Assembly (NCBI RefSeq): GCF_019375475.1
Contig: NZ_JAHXGQ010000009.1
Coordinates: forward strand, 310,001-374,000
DNA from: Saccharothrix obliqua
GTDB taxonomy: Bacteria; Actinomycetota; Actinomycetes; Mycobacteriales; Pseudonocardiaceae
DNA length: 64,000 nucleotides
Direction: 5' to 3'
The stretch's first letter is position 1; each line of letters begins with the position of its first letter. Under the pieces are notes generated by a model that was not told the DNA's origin, ran no database searches, and saw only the letters and a program-made list of their open reading frames with translations. The position numbers and the translations under genes are program-made. Of the stretch, positions 1 through 8,990 are shown in pieces.

Positions 1-13
1 GTCGGCCAAGTAA
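1..13 (+). CDS. Possible last codons of the gene upstream of clpX (ClpP expected)
   Basis: The first bases can be read as the end of a gene closing with Ser-Ala-Lys and a TAA stop at 11-13. In actinobacteria clpX normally follows clpP1-clpP2, so a ClpP protease subunit is the expected neighbour. Only four codons are visible, so this is context inference and not recognition. Confidence 0.3.
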
Positions 14-219
14 GCGCCGCGTGACGCCCGACACGCCGAGCCGACCAGGGATCCTGCCAGGTTCGGTGTGTCGGGGGCACGCTGGTCCTCCCACACAGGT
101 GGGTGGGCCAGGTACCGTCGAGGGGAACGGGCGGACCCCGCGGCCCGCGGGCGGACGCCAACCAGCAGTCAGGCGCACCTCACCAGGTCGTGCGCCGGAG
201 GGGACAGAGGTCAGCGGTC

Positions 220-1500
220 ATGGCGCGTATCGGTGACGGCGGCGACCTGTTGAAGTGCTCTTTCTGCGGGAAGAGTCAGAAGCAGGTGAAAAAACTCATC
301 GCCGGCCCCGGTGTCTACATCTGCGATGAGTGCATCGACCTCTGCAACGAGATCATCGAGGAAGAACTCGCGGAGGCGGGTGACGTCAAGCTCGACGAGT
401 TGCCCAAGCCCGCCGAGATCCACGAGTTCCTCGACCAGTACGTGATCGGCCAGAACGAGGCCAAGCGGACGCTCTCGGTAGCGGTCTACAACCACTACAA
501 GCGCATCCAGGCGGGTGACCGCGGGCGTGAGGGGCGCGACGACGGCGTGGAACTCGCCAAGTCGAACATCCTGATGCTCGGCCCGACCGGCTGCGGCAAG
601 ACCTACCTGGCCCAGACCCTCGCGAAGATGCTGAACGTGCCGTTCGCCATCGCGGACGCGACGGCGCTCACCGAGGCGGGCTACGTGGGCGAGGATGTGG
701 AGAACATCCTGCTCAAGCTGATCCAGGCGGCCGACTACGACGTGAAGCGCGCCGAAACCGGCATCATCTACATCGACGAGGTCGACAAAATCGCTCGGAA
801 GAGTGAAAACCCGTCGATCACGCGTGACGTGTCGGGCGAGGGCGTGCAGCAGGCGCTGCTGAAGATCCTGGAGGGCACGACGGCGTCCGTGCCGCCGCAG
901 GGCGGGCGCAAGCACCCCCACCAGGAGTTCATCCAGATCGACACCACGAACGTGCTGTTCATCGTGGCGGGCGCGTTCGCGGGCCTGGAGAAGATCATCC
1001 AGGACCGGATCGGCAAGCGCGGCCTGGGCTTCGGCGCCGAGGTCCGCACCAAGGCCGAGGTCGACGCGGCGGACTACTTCGCCGAGTCGATGCCCGAGGA
1101 CCTGATCAAGTTCGGCCTGATCCCGGAGTTCATCGGCCGCCTCCCGATGGTGGCGAGCGTGACGAACCTGGACAAGGAATCCCTGGTCCGCATCCTCACC
1201 GAGCCGAAGAACGCGCTGGTCAAGCAGTACCAGAAGCTCTTCGAGATGGACGGCGTCGAGCTGGAGTTCACCCGGACCGCCATGGAGGCCGTCGCCGACC
1301 AGGCGATCCTGCGCGGCACCGGCGCGCGCGGCCTGCGGGCGATCATGGAGGAAGTCCTGCTGCCGGTGATGTACGACATCCCGAGCCGCTCGGACGTCGC
1401 CAAGGTCGTCATCACCGAGCAGACGGTGAAGGAGAACGTCAACCCGACCATCGTGGCCCGGCAGCCGTCCCGGCGGGAGCGCCGCGAGAAGTCGGCGTGA
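220..1500 (+). CDS. clpX: ATP-dependent Clp protease ATP-binding subunit ClpX
   Basis: AAA+ unfoldase of the cytosolic ClpXP protease; it recognises tagged substrates and threads them into ClpP. The N-terminal zinc-binding domain has Cys13, Cys16, Cys35 and Cys38. Walker A (GPTGCGKT) lies at residues 121-128 and Walker B (YIDEVDK) near 184-190. The 426-residue length is normal for the family. An open frame extends further upstream, but the ATG at 220 gives the canonical [13 protein letters not shown] start and has a purine-rich ribosome binding site (gggacagagg) about 10 bases ahead. The stop overlaps the GTG start of the next gene. Expected to act with ClpP encoded just outside the window. 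Confidence 0.98.
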   Translation: MARIGDGGDLLKCSFCGKSQKQVKKLIAGPGVYICDECIDLCNEIIEEELAEAGDVKLDELPKPAEIHEFLDQYVIGQNEAKRTLSVAVYNHYKRIQAGDRGREGRDDGVELAKSNILMLGPTGCGKTYLAQTLAKMLNVPFAIADATALTEAGYVGEDVENILLKLIQAADYDVKRAETGIIYIDEVDKIARKSENPSITRDVSGEGVQQALLKILEGTTASVPPQGGRKHPHQEFIQIDTTNVLFIVAGAFAGLEKIIQDRIGKRGLGFGAEVRTKAEVDAADYFAESMPEDLIKFGLIPEFIGRLPMVASVTNLDKESLVRILTEPKNALVKQYQKLFEMDGVELEFTRTAMEAVADQAILRGTGARGLRAIMEEVLLPVMYDIPSRSDVAKVVITEQTVKENVNPTIVARQPSRRERREKSA

Positions 1501-2084
1501 GCCTCCCGTACGCGCTCCTGCTGCACGGGCTCGGCGGTTCCGGGCCCACGCACTGGCAGAACTGGCTGGCGGGCGAGCTGGCTCGGCACGGCGGCCAGGT
1601 GGACGTGCCGCGGTTCACCCTCCCGGATGAACCGCGGCTCGACCTGTGGTTGACCGAGCTGCGCGAGCACCTCGCCGCCGCGCCCACGGGGTGCGAGCGG
1701 GTGGTGGCGACGCACTCGCTGGCGGGCCTGCTGTGGCTGCACCACGCGGCGGGGGAGTTCGACCCGGCGCTGCGGGTGGACCGGGTGCTGCTGGTGGCGC
1801 CGCCCAGCCCGGACCTCGCGGACGAGCCGCTGATCACGGAGTTCCTGAACCCGCCGCTGGACCCGGCCGCGGTGCGGCGGGCCGCGGCGTCGACCCGGCT
1901 GGTGATCGGCGAGGGCGACCCGTACTGCTCCCTCGAACAGGGCAAGCGGCTGGGCGAGGCGTTGCGGGTGGACGTGGACGTGGTGGTCGGCGGCGCGCAC
2001 CTGAACGTCGACGCGGGCTACGGCGACTGGGGCGCGGTGCTGAAGTGGGTGCGCAGCGACCGCACCCCGCTCACCCCGCGCTGA
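1497..2084 (+). CDS. RBBP9/YdeN-family serine hydrolase
   Basis: Small alpha/beta hydrolase of 195 residues. It has the family signature [11 protein letters not shown] at residues 10-20, a nucleophile Ser74 in THSLAG, Asp141 in GEGDPYC and His168 in GAHLN, followed by a GYGDW motif typical of RBBP9/YdeN proteins. Members are cytosolic serine hydrolases of mostly unknown substrate. The GTG start overlaps the clpX stop (GTGA), so it is translationally coupled to clpX. Its 3' end overlaps the convergent esterase gene by 14 bases. Confidence 0.85.
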   Translation: MSLPYALLLHGLGGSGPTHWQNWLAGELARHGGQVDVPRFTLPDEPRLDLWLTELREHLAAAPTGCERVVATHSLAGLLWLHHAAGEFDPALRVDRVLLVAPPSPDLADEPLITEFLNPPLDPAAVRRAAASTRLVIGEGDPYCSLEQGKRLGEALRVDVDVVVGGAHLNVDAGYGDWGAVLKWVRSDRTPLTPR

Positions 2085-2937
2085 GGCGCTTGCCGAGGAA
2101 CCGCAGCACGTCCGGCACGACCTTGCGGTAGAACACGTCGTCGTGGCCACCGGGCGACACGGACGCCACGGCGGGCTTCGCGGCGGCGATGAACCGGCGC
2201 GTGCCCTCGATGAACCGGTCCTTGTCGCCGATCCACACGCCGACCGGCACGCCGCCGAGCGCGTCGAGGTGCCGGAGCGGGTCCAGCGACGCCCACTCCT
2301 CCCGGCTGCGGAACGCCTTGCGCTTGGCCATCTCCGACCACGACAGCAGCAGGCCGGGCGAGATGGCGGCCACCGCCTTCAGCGGCTCGCGGCGCTCCGC
2401 CCGGCGCCGGGCGTGCAGCAGGGCGCCGAAACCACCCATGGACGTGCCGGTGCACGCGAACAGCGGGCCGAGGCCGCGTTCGGCGAGCCAGACCGGCACC
2501 TCCTCCAGCAGCATCGCCATCGGGTCGTCGCCCGCCGCGTTCTCGTGCCAGTAGTTGTCGCCGCCGTCCACCGCGATGAACCCGAACGGCGGCACCGAAC
2601 GCCGGCTCACGGCCGTGACCAGGGCGTCCGGCATCCCGCCGACCGCCGCGTAGCGGGCGCTGCCGTGCAGGCCGTGCAGCAGCAACGACATCGGCAGGCC
2701 CTCGGTGGGCACGCCCGGCGGCACGATGGTCACCACGTCGACGTCCCGGCCCCGGTAGCGGGAGGGGAGGCGTTCGGCGCGCACCACGGCGCGCTTGATC
2801 GCGGGCACCGGCCCGGCGACGCCCAGCACGTGCCGCAACGCCTCCCCGGCCGGTGCGTGGCCGCCCACCGCGGCCGTCAGGCCCGCGGCGGCGAGGCCGG
2901 TCGCGCCCAGCGCGCCCAGCACCGTCCGTCTGCGCAC
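2071..2937 (-). CDS. Tat-exported alpha/beta-hydrolase-fold esterase
   Basis: About 288 residues. The N-terminus VRRRTVLGALGATG followed by an Ala/Leu-rich stretch looks like a twin-arginine signal, so the protein is probably secreted. The nucleophile motif GTSMGGFG and a C-terminal GGHDDVFY give a Ser/His arrangement of the esterase-D/antigen-85-like hydrolase group. A GTG at 2955 also opens the frame, but GGAGGGG lies downstream of it and 6 bases before the GTG at 2937, so 2937 is preferred. Substrate unknown. Convergent with the preceding small hydrolase gene. Confidence 0.78.
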   Translation of the reverse strand: MRRRTVLGALGATGLAAAGLTAAVGGHAPAGEALRHVLGVAGPVPAIKRAVVRAERLPSRYRGRDVDVVTIVPPGVPTEGLPMSLLLHGLHGSARYAAVGGMPDALVTAVSRRSVPPFGFIAVDGGDNYWHENAAGDDPMAMLLEEVPVWLAERGLGPLFACTGTSMGGFGALLHARRRAERREPLKAVAAISPGLLLSWSEMAKRKAFRSREEWASLDPLRHLDALGGVPVGVWIGDKDRFIEGTRRFIAAAKPAVASVSPGGHDDVFYRKVVPDVLRFLGKRLSAG

Positions 2938-3018
2938 CACTTCCCCCTCCAACACCCGAAACGGTGAATTCCCGCCTGTGCCATCGTCGGCGGCGGCCTC
3001 GGCGTTTCGCCGACGCCC

Positions 3019-3843
3019 TCAGGCGGCGACCCGCTCCGCCGCCGCGTAGACGTTCATCGAGTCGCCACGCAGGAACCCGACCAGCGTGACCCCCTGCTCC
3101 GCGGCGAGTTCGGCGGCCAGCGACGACGGCGCGGACACCGCGGCCAGCACCGGCACGCCCGCCATCGCGGCCTTCTGCACCAGCTCGAATGACGCCCGCC
3201 CGGACACCATGAGCACGGTCCCGGCCGACGGCACCCGGTCCTGGAGCACCGCCCACCCCAGCACCTTGTCCACGGCGTTGTGCCGCCCGACGTCCTCCCG
3301 CACCACCAGCGCCTCGCCCGACGCGGTGAAGAGGCCGGCGGCGTGGAGGCCGCCCGTGGCGGCGAACACCTTCTGCTTGGCGCGCAGCGCGTCGGGCAGC
3401 CCGGCCAGCACGTCCACGTCCACCCGCACCGGGTCGTCGGCGGGGGAGTGGCGGGTCTTGAGCTTCACGGCGTCCAGCGCGGCCTTGCCGCACACGCCGC
3501 ACGAGGACGTCGTGTAGAAGTTGCGCTCCACGCTCACGTCCGGCGGCGGCACGTGGTCGGCCAGCGCCACGTCCAGCACGTTGTAGGTGTTGCGCCCGTC
3601 GGGGCCCAGGCCCTCGCAGTACCGGGCGACCGCCACGTCCGACAGGCCGCCGATGACGCCCTCGGTGAGCAGGAACCCGTGCGCCAGCTCCACGTCGTGA
3701 CCCGGCGTCCGCATCGTCACGGTGAGGGCCTTGCCGCCGACGCGCAGCTCCAGCGGTTCCTCGGCGGCCAACGCGTCGACCCGCTCGCGGTGCGTTCCCC
3801 GCGAGTACGTGACCACTGGTCGGCGCACGGTGACTCGCCCCAT
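3019..3843 (-). CDS. fdhD: Formate dehydrogenase accessory sulfurtransferase FdhD
   Basis: 274 residues. FdhD carries sulfur from a cysteine desulfurase to the molybdenum cofactor of formate-dehydrogenase-type enzymes. The conserved CxxC (SSCGVCG) is at Cys115/Cys118, and the family motifs [24 protein letters not shown] and the C-terminal [10 protein letters not shown] are present. It sits about 2.5 kb from, and on the same strand as, a YdeP-like molybdopterin oxidoreductase, its likely client. It is divergent from the flavoprotein gene at 3960, with a 116-base promoter region between them. Confidence 0.96.
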   Translation of the reverse strand: MGRVTVRRPVVTYSRGTHRERVDALAAEEPLELRVGGKALTVTMRTPGHDVELAHGFLLTEGVIGGLSDVAVARYCEGLGPDGRNTYNVLDVALADHVPPPDVSVERNFYTTSSCGVCGKAALDAVKLKTRHSPADDPVRVDVDVLAGLPDALRAKQKVFAATGGLHAAGLFTASGEALVVREDVGRHNAVDKVLGWAVLQDRVPSAGTVLMVSGRASFELVQKAAMAGVPVLAAVSAPSSLAAELAAEQGVTLVGFLRGDSMNVYAAAERVAA

Positions 3844-3959
3844 CGCGGAACCCCTTCCCGACGCCGGCCCCCGCCGAGCCGGTCTCCCACCAGGTTACGG
3901 AGCCGGCCGACCCCCGGATCCGGGCGGTGGCGGCACCGCGCACCGGCTAGATTCGGCGG

Positions 3960-5480
3960 GTGGACAGCTACGACGTGGTGGTGGTCGGCGGCGGGCACAA
4001 CGCCCTGGTGGCGGCGGCGTACCTGGCGCTGGCCGGGCGCTCGGTGCTGGTGGTGGAGAAGCTCGACCACGTCGGCGGCGCGGCGATCAGCGCACCGGTG
4101 TTCCCCGGCGTGCCCGCGCGGCTGTCGCGTTACTCGTACCTGGTCAGCCTGCTGCCCGACCGGGTCGTGGCCGACCTCGGCCTGAAACTGGAACTGCGCT
4201 CGCGCGCGGTGTCCTCGTACACGCCCGCCGGCGACCTGCTGGTGGAGCGCGTGCCGGGCGAGGCGACGGCCGCGTCGTTCCGGGCGCTGACCGGCTCCGA
4301 CGCGGAGTTCGAGCGGTGGCGGCGCTGGTACGGCGACCTGGAGCTGCTGGCCGCGGCGCTGGCGCCGACGCTGCTGGAGCCGCTGGTGCCCCGCGAGCAC
4401 GCCCGCATCCGGGTGGACGCGGTCGCCCGGGCGCGCCTGTGGGAGCAGGTCTTCGAACGCCCGCTCGGCGTGACGCTGGAGGAGCTGTTCGCCGACGACG
4501 TGGTGCGTGGCGTGGTGGCCACGGACGGGTTGATCGGCACGCACGCCTCGCTGCACGACCCGCGGGCCAACCGGTGCTTCCTGTACCACGTGATCGGCAA
4601 CGGCTCGGGCGAGTGGAAGGTGCCGGTCGGCGGGATGGGCGCGGTGACCGGCGAACTGCTGCGGGTGGCGCGCGCGGCGGGCGCGGAGGTGGTGACCGGC
4701 GCGGAGGTGACCCGGGTCGACGCCGACGGCCGGTCCGCCGAGGTGGAGTTCGACGGCCGGGTGGTCGGTGCCCGGTTCGTGTTGTCCGGCGTGGCGCCCG
4801 CCGTGCTGGACGCGTTGCGCGGCAAGGAGCCCGCACCGGTCGCCGAGGGCAGCCAGTTCAAGGTCAACATGCTGCTGCGGCGGCTGCCGCGGCTGCGGAC
4901 GGGGGTCGACCCGCGGGTCGCCTTCGCGGGCACCCTGCACGTGGACGAGTCGTACGGGCAGCTGGAGCAGGCGTACCGGGAGAGCGCGGCGGGGCTGGTG
5001 CCGTCCGTGCTGCCCGCCGAGGTGTACTGCCACACGCTGACCGACCCGTCGATCCTCGCCGACGACCCGGCGAACGCGGGCAGGCACACGTTGACGTTGT
5101 TCGGCCTGCACACCCCGGCCGCGTTGTTCGAGGACGACCACGACGGGCTGCGGGACCGGCTGGTCGCGGGCTACCTGGCCGCGCTCGACCGGTACCTGGA
5201 GGAGCCGATCGCGGAGTGCCTGGCCCGGGACGCCGACGGCGAGCCGTGCCTGGAGGCCCGGACGCCGCTGGACCTGGCGGCGGAACTCGGCCTGCCGCGC
5301 GGCAACATCTTCCACGGCGACCTGGCGTGGCCGTTCGCCGAGGAGGAGGACGAGGTCGGGCGTTGGGGCGTGGAGACCGACGTGGCGAACCTGTTCGTGT
5401 GCGGCGCGGGCGCGCGACGTGGCGGCGGCGTGAGCGGTATCGGCGGGCACAACGCCGCGATGGCCGTGCTGGAGCGCTAG
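3960..5480 (+). CDS. Phytoene-dehydrogenase-like FAD/NAD(P)-dependent oxidoreductase
   Basis: 506 residues, GTG start. The N-terminus VVVVGGGHNALVAAAYL followed by VVEKLDHVGGAA is the dinucleotide-binding fold and FAD signature of the CrtI/PYROXD2-type amine oxidase superfamily. The C-terminal FVCGAGARRGGGVSGIGGHNAA segment is the matching FAD-contact region. No carotenoid genes (crtB, crtE, lycopene cyclase) lie nearby, so this is more likely a PYROXD2-like flavoprotein than a carotenoid desaturase; substrate unknown. Its stop overlaps the stop of the convergent lipoprotein gene. Confidence 0.85.
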   Translation: MDSYDVVVVGGGHNALVAAAYLALAGRSVLVVEKLDHVGGAAISAPVFPGVPARLSRYSYLVSLLPDRVVADLGLKLELRSRAVSSYTPAGDLLVERVPGEATAASFRALTGSDAEFERWRRWYGDLELLAAALAPTLLEPLVPREHARIRVDAVARARLWEQVFERPLGVTLEELFADDVVRGVVATDGLIGTHASLHDPRANRCFLYHVIGNGSGEWKVPVGGMGAVTGELLRVARAAGAEVVTGAEVTRVDADGRSAEVEFDGRVVGARFVLSGVAPAVLDALRGKEPAPVAEGSQFKVNMLLRRLPRLRTGVDPRVAFAGTLHVDESYGQLEQAYRESAAGLVPSVLPAEVYCHTLTDPSILADDPANAGRHTLTLFGLHTPAALFEDDHDGLRDRLVAGYLAALDRYLEEPIAECLARDADGEPCLEARTPLDLAAELGLPRGNIFHGDLAWPFAEEEDEVGRWGVETDVANLFVCGAGARRGGGVSGIGGHNAAMAVLER

Positions 5481-5983
5481 AGCCCCGCGAAGAGCCGGGT
5501 GACGAGTTCCTTCTCCTGCTCGAAGTTCGCGCCGGACGTCACCATGATCTCGACCGGGCCGCGCCGTGCGACCAGCGTGTTCTGCACGACCTCGCCGGTG
5601 CCGAGGGTGCCGGTGTACGCCTCGTCGAAGAAGCCCGGCACGTCCGCGGTCTTCCCGAAGCCCTCCTTGCCGCGCGCGAACACCGAGGCGTCGGACGCGG
5701 TGTGGAAGCGGACCAGCGTTGCCGCGCCGCCGCCGTCGTAACGGCACGTCACCAGCGGGCCGTCGAGGGTTTCCCGGGGGTGCTTGAGGTTCAGCCGGAG
5801 AGCCGCGCCCACGACCTCCTCGGGCGCCTTCGCGCACGTGATGCCGCCGACCTGGGACACGGTGGTGGCCGGTGTCGTCGTGGTGGCGGCCGACGTGGTG
5901 GGCGCGGGTTCGGGCGTGGTGGCGCACGCGGCGAGGGCGAGCAGCCCGGCGGTGGCCGCGAGCACCTTCCTGGCGATCGGCAA
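5477..5983 (-). CDS. Putative lipoprotein of unknown function
   Basis: About 168 residues. A basic N-terminus (ARK) and hydrophobic stretch end in the lipobox LAAC, with the lipidated Cys at residue 20, followed by a Thr/Pro/Ala-rich linker. The mature part has two Cys (ITCAKAPEE and VTCRYDGG) that could form a disulfide. The start is uncertain: TTG at 5995 opens the frame, but GGAGG lies 5 bases before a TTG at 5983, which is chosen. Likely anchored to the outer face of the membrane; no recognised family. Confidence 0.72.
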   Translation of the reverse strand: MPIARKVLAATAGLLALAACATTPEPAPTTSAATTTTPATTVSQVGGITCAKAPEEVVGAALRLNLKHPRETLDGPLVTCRYDGGGAATLVRFHTASDASVFARGKEGFGKTADVPGFFDEAYTGTLGTGEVVQNTLVARRGPVEIMVTSGANFEQEKELVTRLFAGL

Positions 5984-6172
5984 CTGCTCCTCCAAGTCCG
6001 TCGCCCGGGGATTCGTGCGAACGGCCGCCGGCGTTACGCGGGCGGTAATCCGGTGGAGCTTTCCGGTCGCCGTCCGTAACGTACCGGGGACACGGCCCCA
6101 CCGCGCCGCTCCGGGCAGCCCATCCGCGGGACCTCAGTCCACATCCGGCTCAGCGATCGAGGGGGATTCGCC

Positions 6173-6361
6173 ATGCCGCACAACGACGCCCTGTACGAGA
6201 TAGCCCGCCAACGCGGGCGTGACGACGTCGCCGCCGCCGACCGCCACCGCCTCGCCCGGACCGGGCGCGGGTGGTTCCCGGGCCCGGTCCGGGTGAGCTG
6301 GCGGGTCACCCGGGACGAGGGGTTCAGCCTGACCATCGGTTTCCGCTGGTCACCCGGCTGA
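6173..6361 (+). CDS. Small hypothetical protein
   Basis: 62 residues starting MPHNDALYEIARQ. A purine-rich ribosome binding site (gaggggga) lies about 6 bases before the ATG. The protein is Arg-rich with an aromatic, beta-rich C-terminal half (RVSWRVTRDEGFSLTIGF). It overlaps the end of the convergent oxidoreductase gene by 12 bases. High GC at third positions supports coding, but no family is recognised. Confidence 0.5.
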   Translation: MPHNDALYEIARQRGRDDVAAADRHRLARTGRGWFPGPVRVSWRVTRDEGFSLTIGFRWSPG

Positions 6362-8650
6362 ACCGACGTGCTCCTCCAGCCGGACGACGACGGACTTCGA
6401 CGTCGGCGTGCCGGAGGTCTGCGCGGTGGAGTCGAGCGGGACGAGTGCGTTCGCCTCCGGGAAGTACGCCGCCGCGCAGCCCTTCGCCGTCGGGTACGAC
6501 ACCACGCGGAACCGCTCCGCGCGGCGCTCCACCACACCCGTCGGGTCCTCCGGCCACTCGCCGACCAGGTCGACCAGCTGACCGTCCGCCAGGTTCAGCT
6601 CGGCCAGGTCGGCGGGGCTGACGAACACCACGCGCCGCCCGTCCTTGACGCCCCGGTAGCGGTCGTCCAGGCCGTAGATCGTGGTGTTGTACTGGTCGTG
6701 GCTGCGCATGGTCTGCAACAGCAGCCGACCCGCCGGCACCCGCAGCACGGTCAGCTCGTTGGCCGTGAACTGCGCCTTGCCGGTGCGCGTGCCGGTGAAC
6801 TCGCGGGCGTCGCGGGGCGCGTGCGGCAGCACGAACCCGTCCGGGCGGCGCACCCGCTCGTTGTAGTCGGCGCAACCCGGCACGACCCGCGCGATCCGGT
6901 CCCGGATGCGGTCGTAGTCCTTCTCGAACTCCTCCCACGGCACCGGGTGGTCCGGGCCGAGCACGGTCCGGGCGAGGCGGCACACGATCGACACCTCGGA
7001 CAGCAGCTGGTCGCTCGCCGGCTCCAGCCGGCCGCGCGACCGGTGCACCACCGACATCGAGTCCTCGACCGTCACGAACTGCTCGCCGCTGTGCTGGAGG
7101 TCGCTCTCGGTGCGGCCCAGCGTGGGCAGGATGAGCGCGGTCCGGCCGGGCACCACGTGCGACCGGTTCAGCTTGGTGGACACCTGCACGGTCAGGTCGC
7201 ACGACCGCAGCGCCTGCTCCGTCACGGCCGTGTCGGGGGAGGCGGAGGCGAAGTTGCCGCCCACCGCGAAGAACACCCGCGCGCGGCCGTCCCGCATCGC
7301 GCGGATCGCCGCGACCGTGTCGAAACCGTGCTGCCGCGGCACCTCGATGCCGAACTCGGTCTCCAGCGCCGACATGAACTTCTCCGGCATCTTCTCCCAG
7401 ATGCCCATGGTCCGGTCGCCCTGCACGTTCGAGTGGCCGCGCACCGGGCACAGGCCCGCGCCGGGCTTGCCGATCATGCCGCGCAGCAGCGCCACGTTGG
7501 CGATCTCGCGGATCGTCGGCACCGAGTGCTTGTGCTGGGTCAGGCCCATCGCCCAGCAGAAGATGGTGCGCTGCGACGTGGCGAGCATCCGGGCGAACCG
7601 CTCCACCTGCGCCCGCGGCAGGCCGGTGGCGAAGTCCACCTCGGCCCAGTCCAGGTCGCGCACGTGCTCGGCGTACTCGGCGAAGCCGTCGGTGCGGTCC
7701 GCGACGAACTCCTCGTCCACCGCGTCCCACGCCAGCAGCAGGTTGCCCGCGGCCTGGAACAACGCCTGGTCGCCACCCAGCTTGATCTGGAGGAACTCGT
7801 CGGCCAGCGGCGTGCCCGCGCCGACCACGCCCCGCGCGTTCTGCGGGTTCTTGAACCGCAGCAGCCCGGCCTCCGGCAGCGGGTTGACCGCGACGACCTT
7901 CGCGCCCGCCTTCTTCGCGTCCTCCAGCGCGGACAGCATCCGCGGGTGGTTCGTGCCGGGGTTCTGCCCGACGACCACGATGAGGTCGGCGCGGGTGAAG
8001 TCGTCGATGCTCACCGAGCCCTTGCCGATGCCGGTGGTCTCGGACAGCGCCGCGCCGGAGGACTCGTGGCACATGTTCGAGCAGTCCGGCAGGTTGTTCG
8101 TGCCGAACGACCGCACCAGCAGCTGGTAGGCGAACGCGGCCTCGTTGCTGGTCCGGCCCGACGTGTAGAACACCGCCTCGTTCGGGTCGGCCAGCGCAGC
8201 GAGCCGGTCGGCGACCAGCTCGAAGGCGTCCTGCCACGAGATCGGGCGGTAGTGCGTGTCGCCCTCGCGCAGCACCATCGGGTGCGTCAGCCTGCCCTGC
8301 TGCCCCAACCAGTAGTCGGTCTTCCCGGCGAGTTCGGCGATCGGGTGGGCGGCGAAGAACTCCGGGCCGACGCGGCGGCGGGTGGCCTCCTCGGCGACCG
8401 CCTTCGCGCCGTTCTCGCAGAACTCCGCGAGCTTGCGGTGGCCCTGCGGCTCGGGCCACGCGCAACCCGGGCAGTCGAAGCCCTCGCGCTGGTTGAGCAG
8501 CCGCAGCGTGGTCACGGTGCGGGTGAGGCCCATCTGCTCCACGCCGCGCTTGACCGACACGGCCACGCCGGGAATCCCCGCCGCCCACCGCTTCGGCCCG
8601 GTGACGTCGAGCTGCGCTTCGTCGATGTCGTGCTGGGGTGGCTTGCTCAT
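6350..8650 (-). CDS. FdhF/YdeP-type molybdopterin oxidoreductase
   Basis: 766 residues, matching the YdeP/formate-dehydrogenase-alpha-like subgroup of the DMSO reductase superfamily. Near the N-terminus DCPGCAWPEP is the cluster/cofactor-proximal Cys region. Further on are GRTSNEAAF, NNLPDCSNMCHESSG, VVVGQNPGTNHPRM and the C-terminal molydopterin-binding region RSHDQYNTTIYGLDDRYRG. These enzymes transfer electrons using a bis-MGD cofactor; the physiological substrate of YdeP-like members is not settled. The ATG at 8650 (MSKPPQHD) fits better than two upstream in-frame starts at 8659 and 8686. The nearby fdhD supports the need for cofactor sulfuration. No electron-transfer subunit is encoded beside it. 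Confidence 0.9.
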   Translation of the reverse strand: MSKPPQHDIDEAQLDVTGPKRWAAGIPGVAVSVKRGVEQMGLTRTVTTLRLLNQREGFDCPGCAWPEPQGHRKLAEFCENGAKAVAEEATRRRVGPEFFAAHPIAELAGKTDYWLGQQGRLTHPMVLREGDTHYRPISWQDAFELVADRLAALADPNEAVFYTSGRTSNEAAFAYQLLVRSFGTNNLPDCSNMCHESSGAALSETTGIGKGSVSIDDFTRADLIVVVGQNPGTNHPRMLSALEDAKKAGAKVVAVNPLPEAGLLRFKNPQNARGVVGAGTPLADEFLQIKLGGDQALFQAAGNLLLAWDAVDEEFVADRTDGFAEYAEHVRDLDWAEVDFATGLPRAQVERFARMLATSQRTIFCWAMGLTQHKHSVPTIREIANVALLRGMIGKPGAGLCPVRGHSNVQGDRTMGIWEKMPEKFMSALETEFGIEVPRQHGFDTVAAIRAMRDGRARVFFAVGGNFASASPDTAVTEQALRSCDLTVQVSTKLNRSHVVPGRTALILPTLGRTESDLQHSGEQFVTVEDSMSVVHRSRGRLEPASDQLLSEVSIVCRLARTVLGPDHPVPWEEFEKDYDRIRDRIARVVPGCADYNERVRRPDGFVLPHAPRDAREFTGTRTGKAQFTANELTVLRVPAGRLLLQTMRSHDQYNTTIYGLDDRYRGVKDGRRVVFVSPADLAELNLADGQLVDLVGEWPEDPTGVVERRAERFRVVSYPTAKGCAAAYFPEANALVPLDSTAQTSGTPTSKSVVVRLEEHVGSAG

Positions 8651-8689
8651 GGCGCCCATTGTGCGCCGCGGGTGTCCGCTGATCACGTG

Positions 8690-8720
8690 CGCTGGCGCGC
8701 CCCGCGCGAGCGCGCCAGCG
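8690..8720. promoter_or_regulatory. Inverted repeat upstream of the YdeP-type gene
   Basis: Perfect 11-bp arms (cgctggcgcgc and its complement gcgcgccagcg) around a 9-base loop, centred about 55 bases before the oxidoreductase start. Could be an operator or an mRNA leader hairpin. Confidence 0.4.
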
Positions 8721-8764
8721 GTAACGCGATCGCCCGCGCGCGGCAGGCCGGCGCGGGACCGCTG

Positions 8765-8798
8765 TCACGGGCCCCAAGGGGTTGAGAACGGCCCGTGA
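8765..8798. promoter_or_regulatory. Second inverted repeat in the fdhF-valS spacer
   Basis: Arms tcacgggcc and ggcccgtga (9 bp, perfect) separated by 16 bases. Function unknown; possible regulator site or weak terminator. Confidence 0.3.
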
Positions 8799-8990
8799 AT
8801 CCCGCGGCGGCGCCTGTCGCGGTCGGTGATCGAAGTTAATTGTGATCGGCGTCACTGGCGGGCGAATCGGCCGTTCGGGTGGCCTCGCCCGGACCGGCGA
8901 TCACACCGCCGACCCGGCCCCGTCACCCCGGCCGGGTGCTACCAGCTATCTGATTAGAAGTCGATACCCTGGGCTCCGTAGACTTCCCAC

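Larger units (their letters stand above)
8651..8990. other. Intergenic region between divergent oxidoreductase gene and valS
   Basis: 340 bases without a convincing gene. It holds two inverted repeats (8690-8720 and 8765-8798) and must carry the promoters of both divergent genes. No T-box specifier hairpin or other recognised leader is visible before valS. Confidence 0.6.

Noticed and set aside
41..87. Hairpin gaccag/ctggtc upstream of clpX
   Set aside because: Only 6-bp arms over 35 bases of spacing; expected by chance at this GC content.
3960..5480. Carotenoid biosynthesis gene crtI
   Set aside because: Fold matches, but no other carotenoid gene is present and the length and ends fit PYROXD2-like proteins equally well.
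5477..6101. Very long minus-strand frame spanning the flavoprotein region
   Set aside because: Shadow of the plus-strand flavoprotein gene; only the lipoprotein frame has a lipobox and ribosome binding site.
8900..8990. T-box leader before valS
   Set aside because: No specifier hairpin, no T-box core sequence and no terminator/antiterminator pair could be found.
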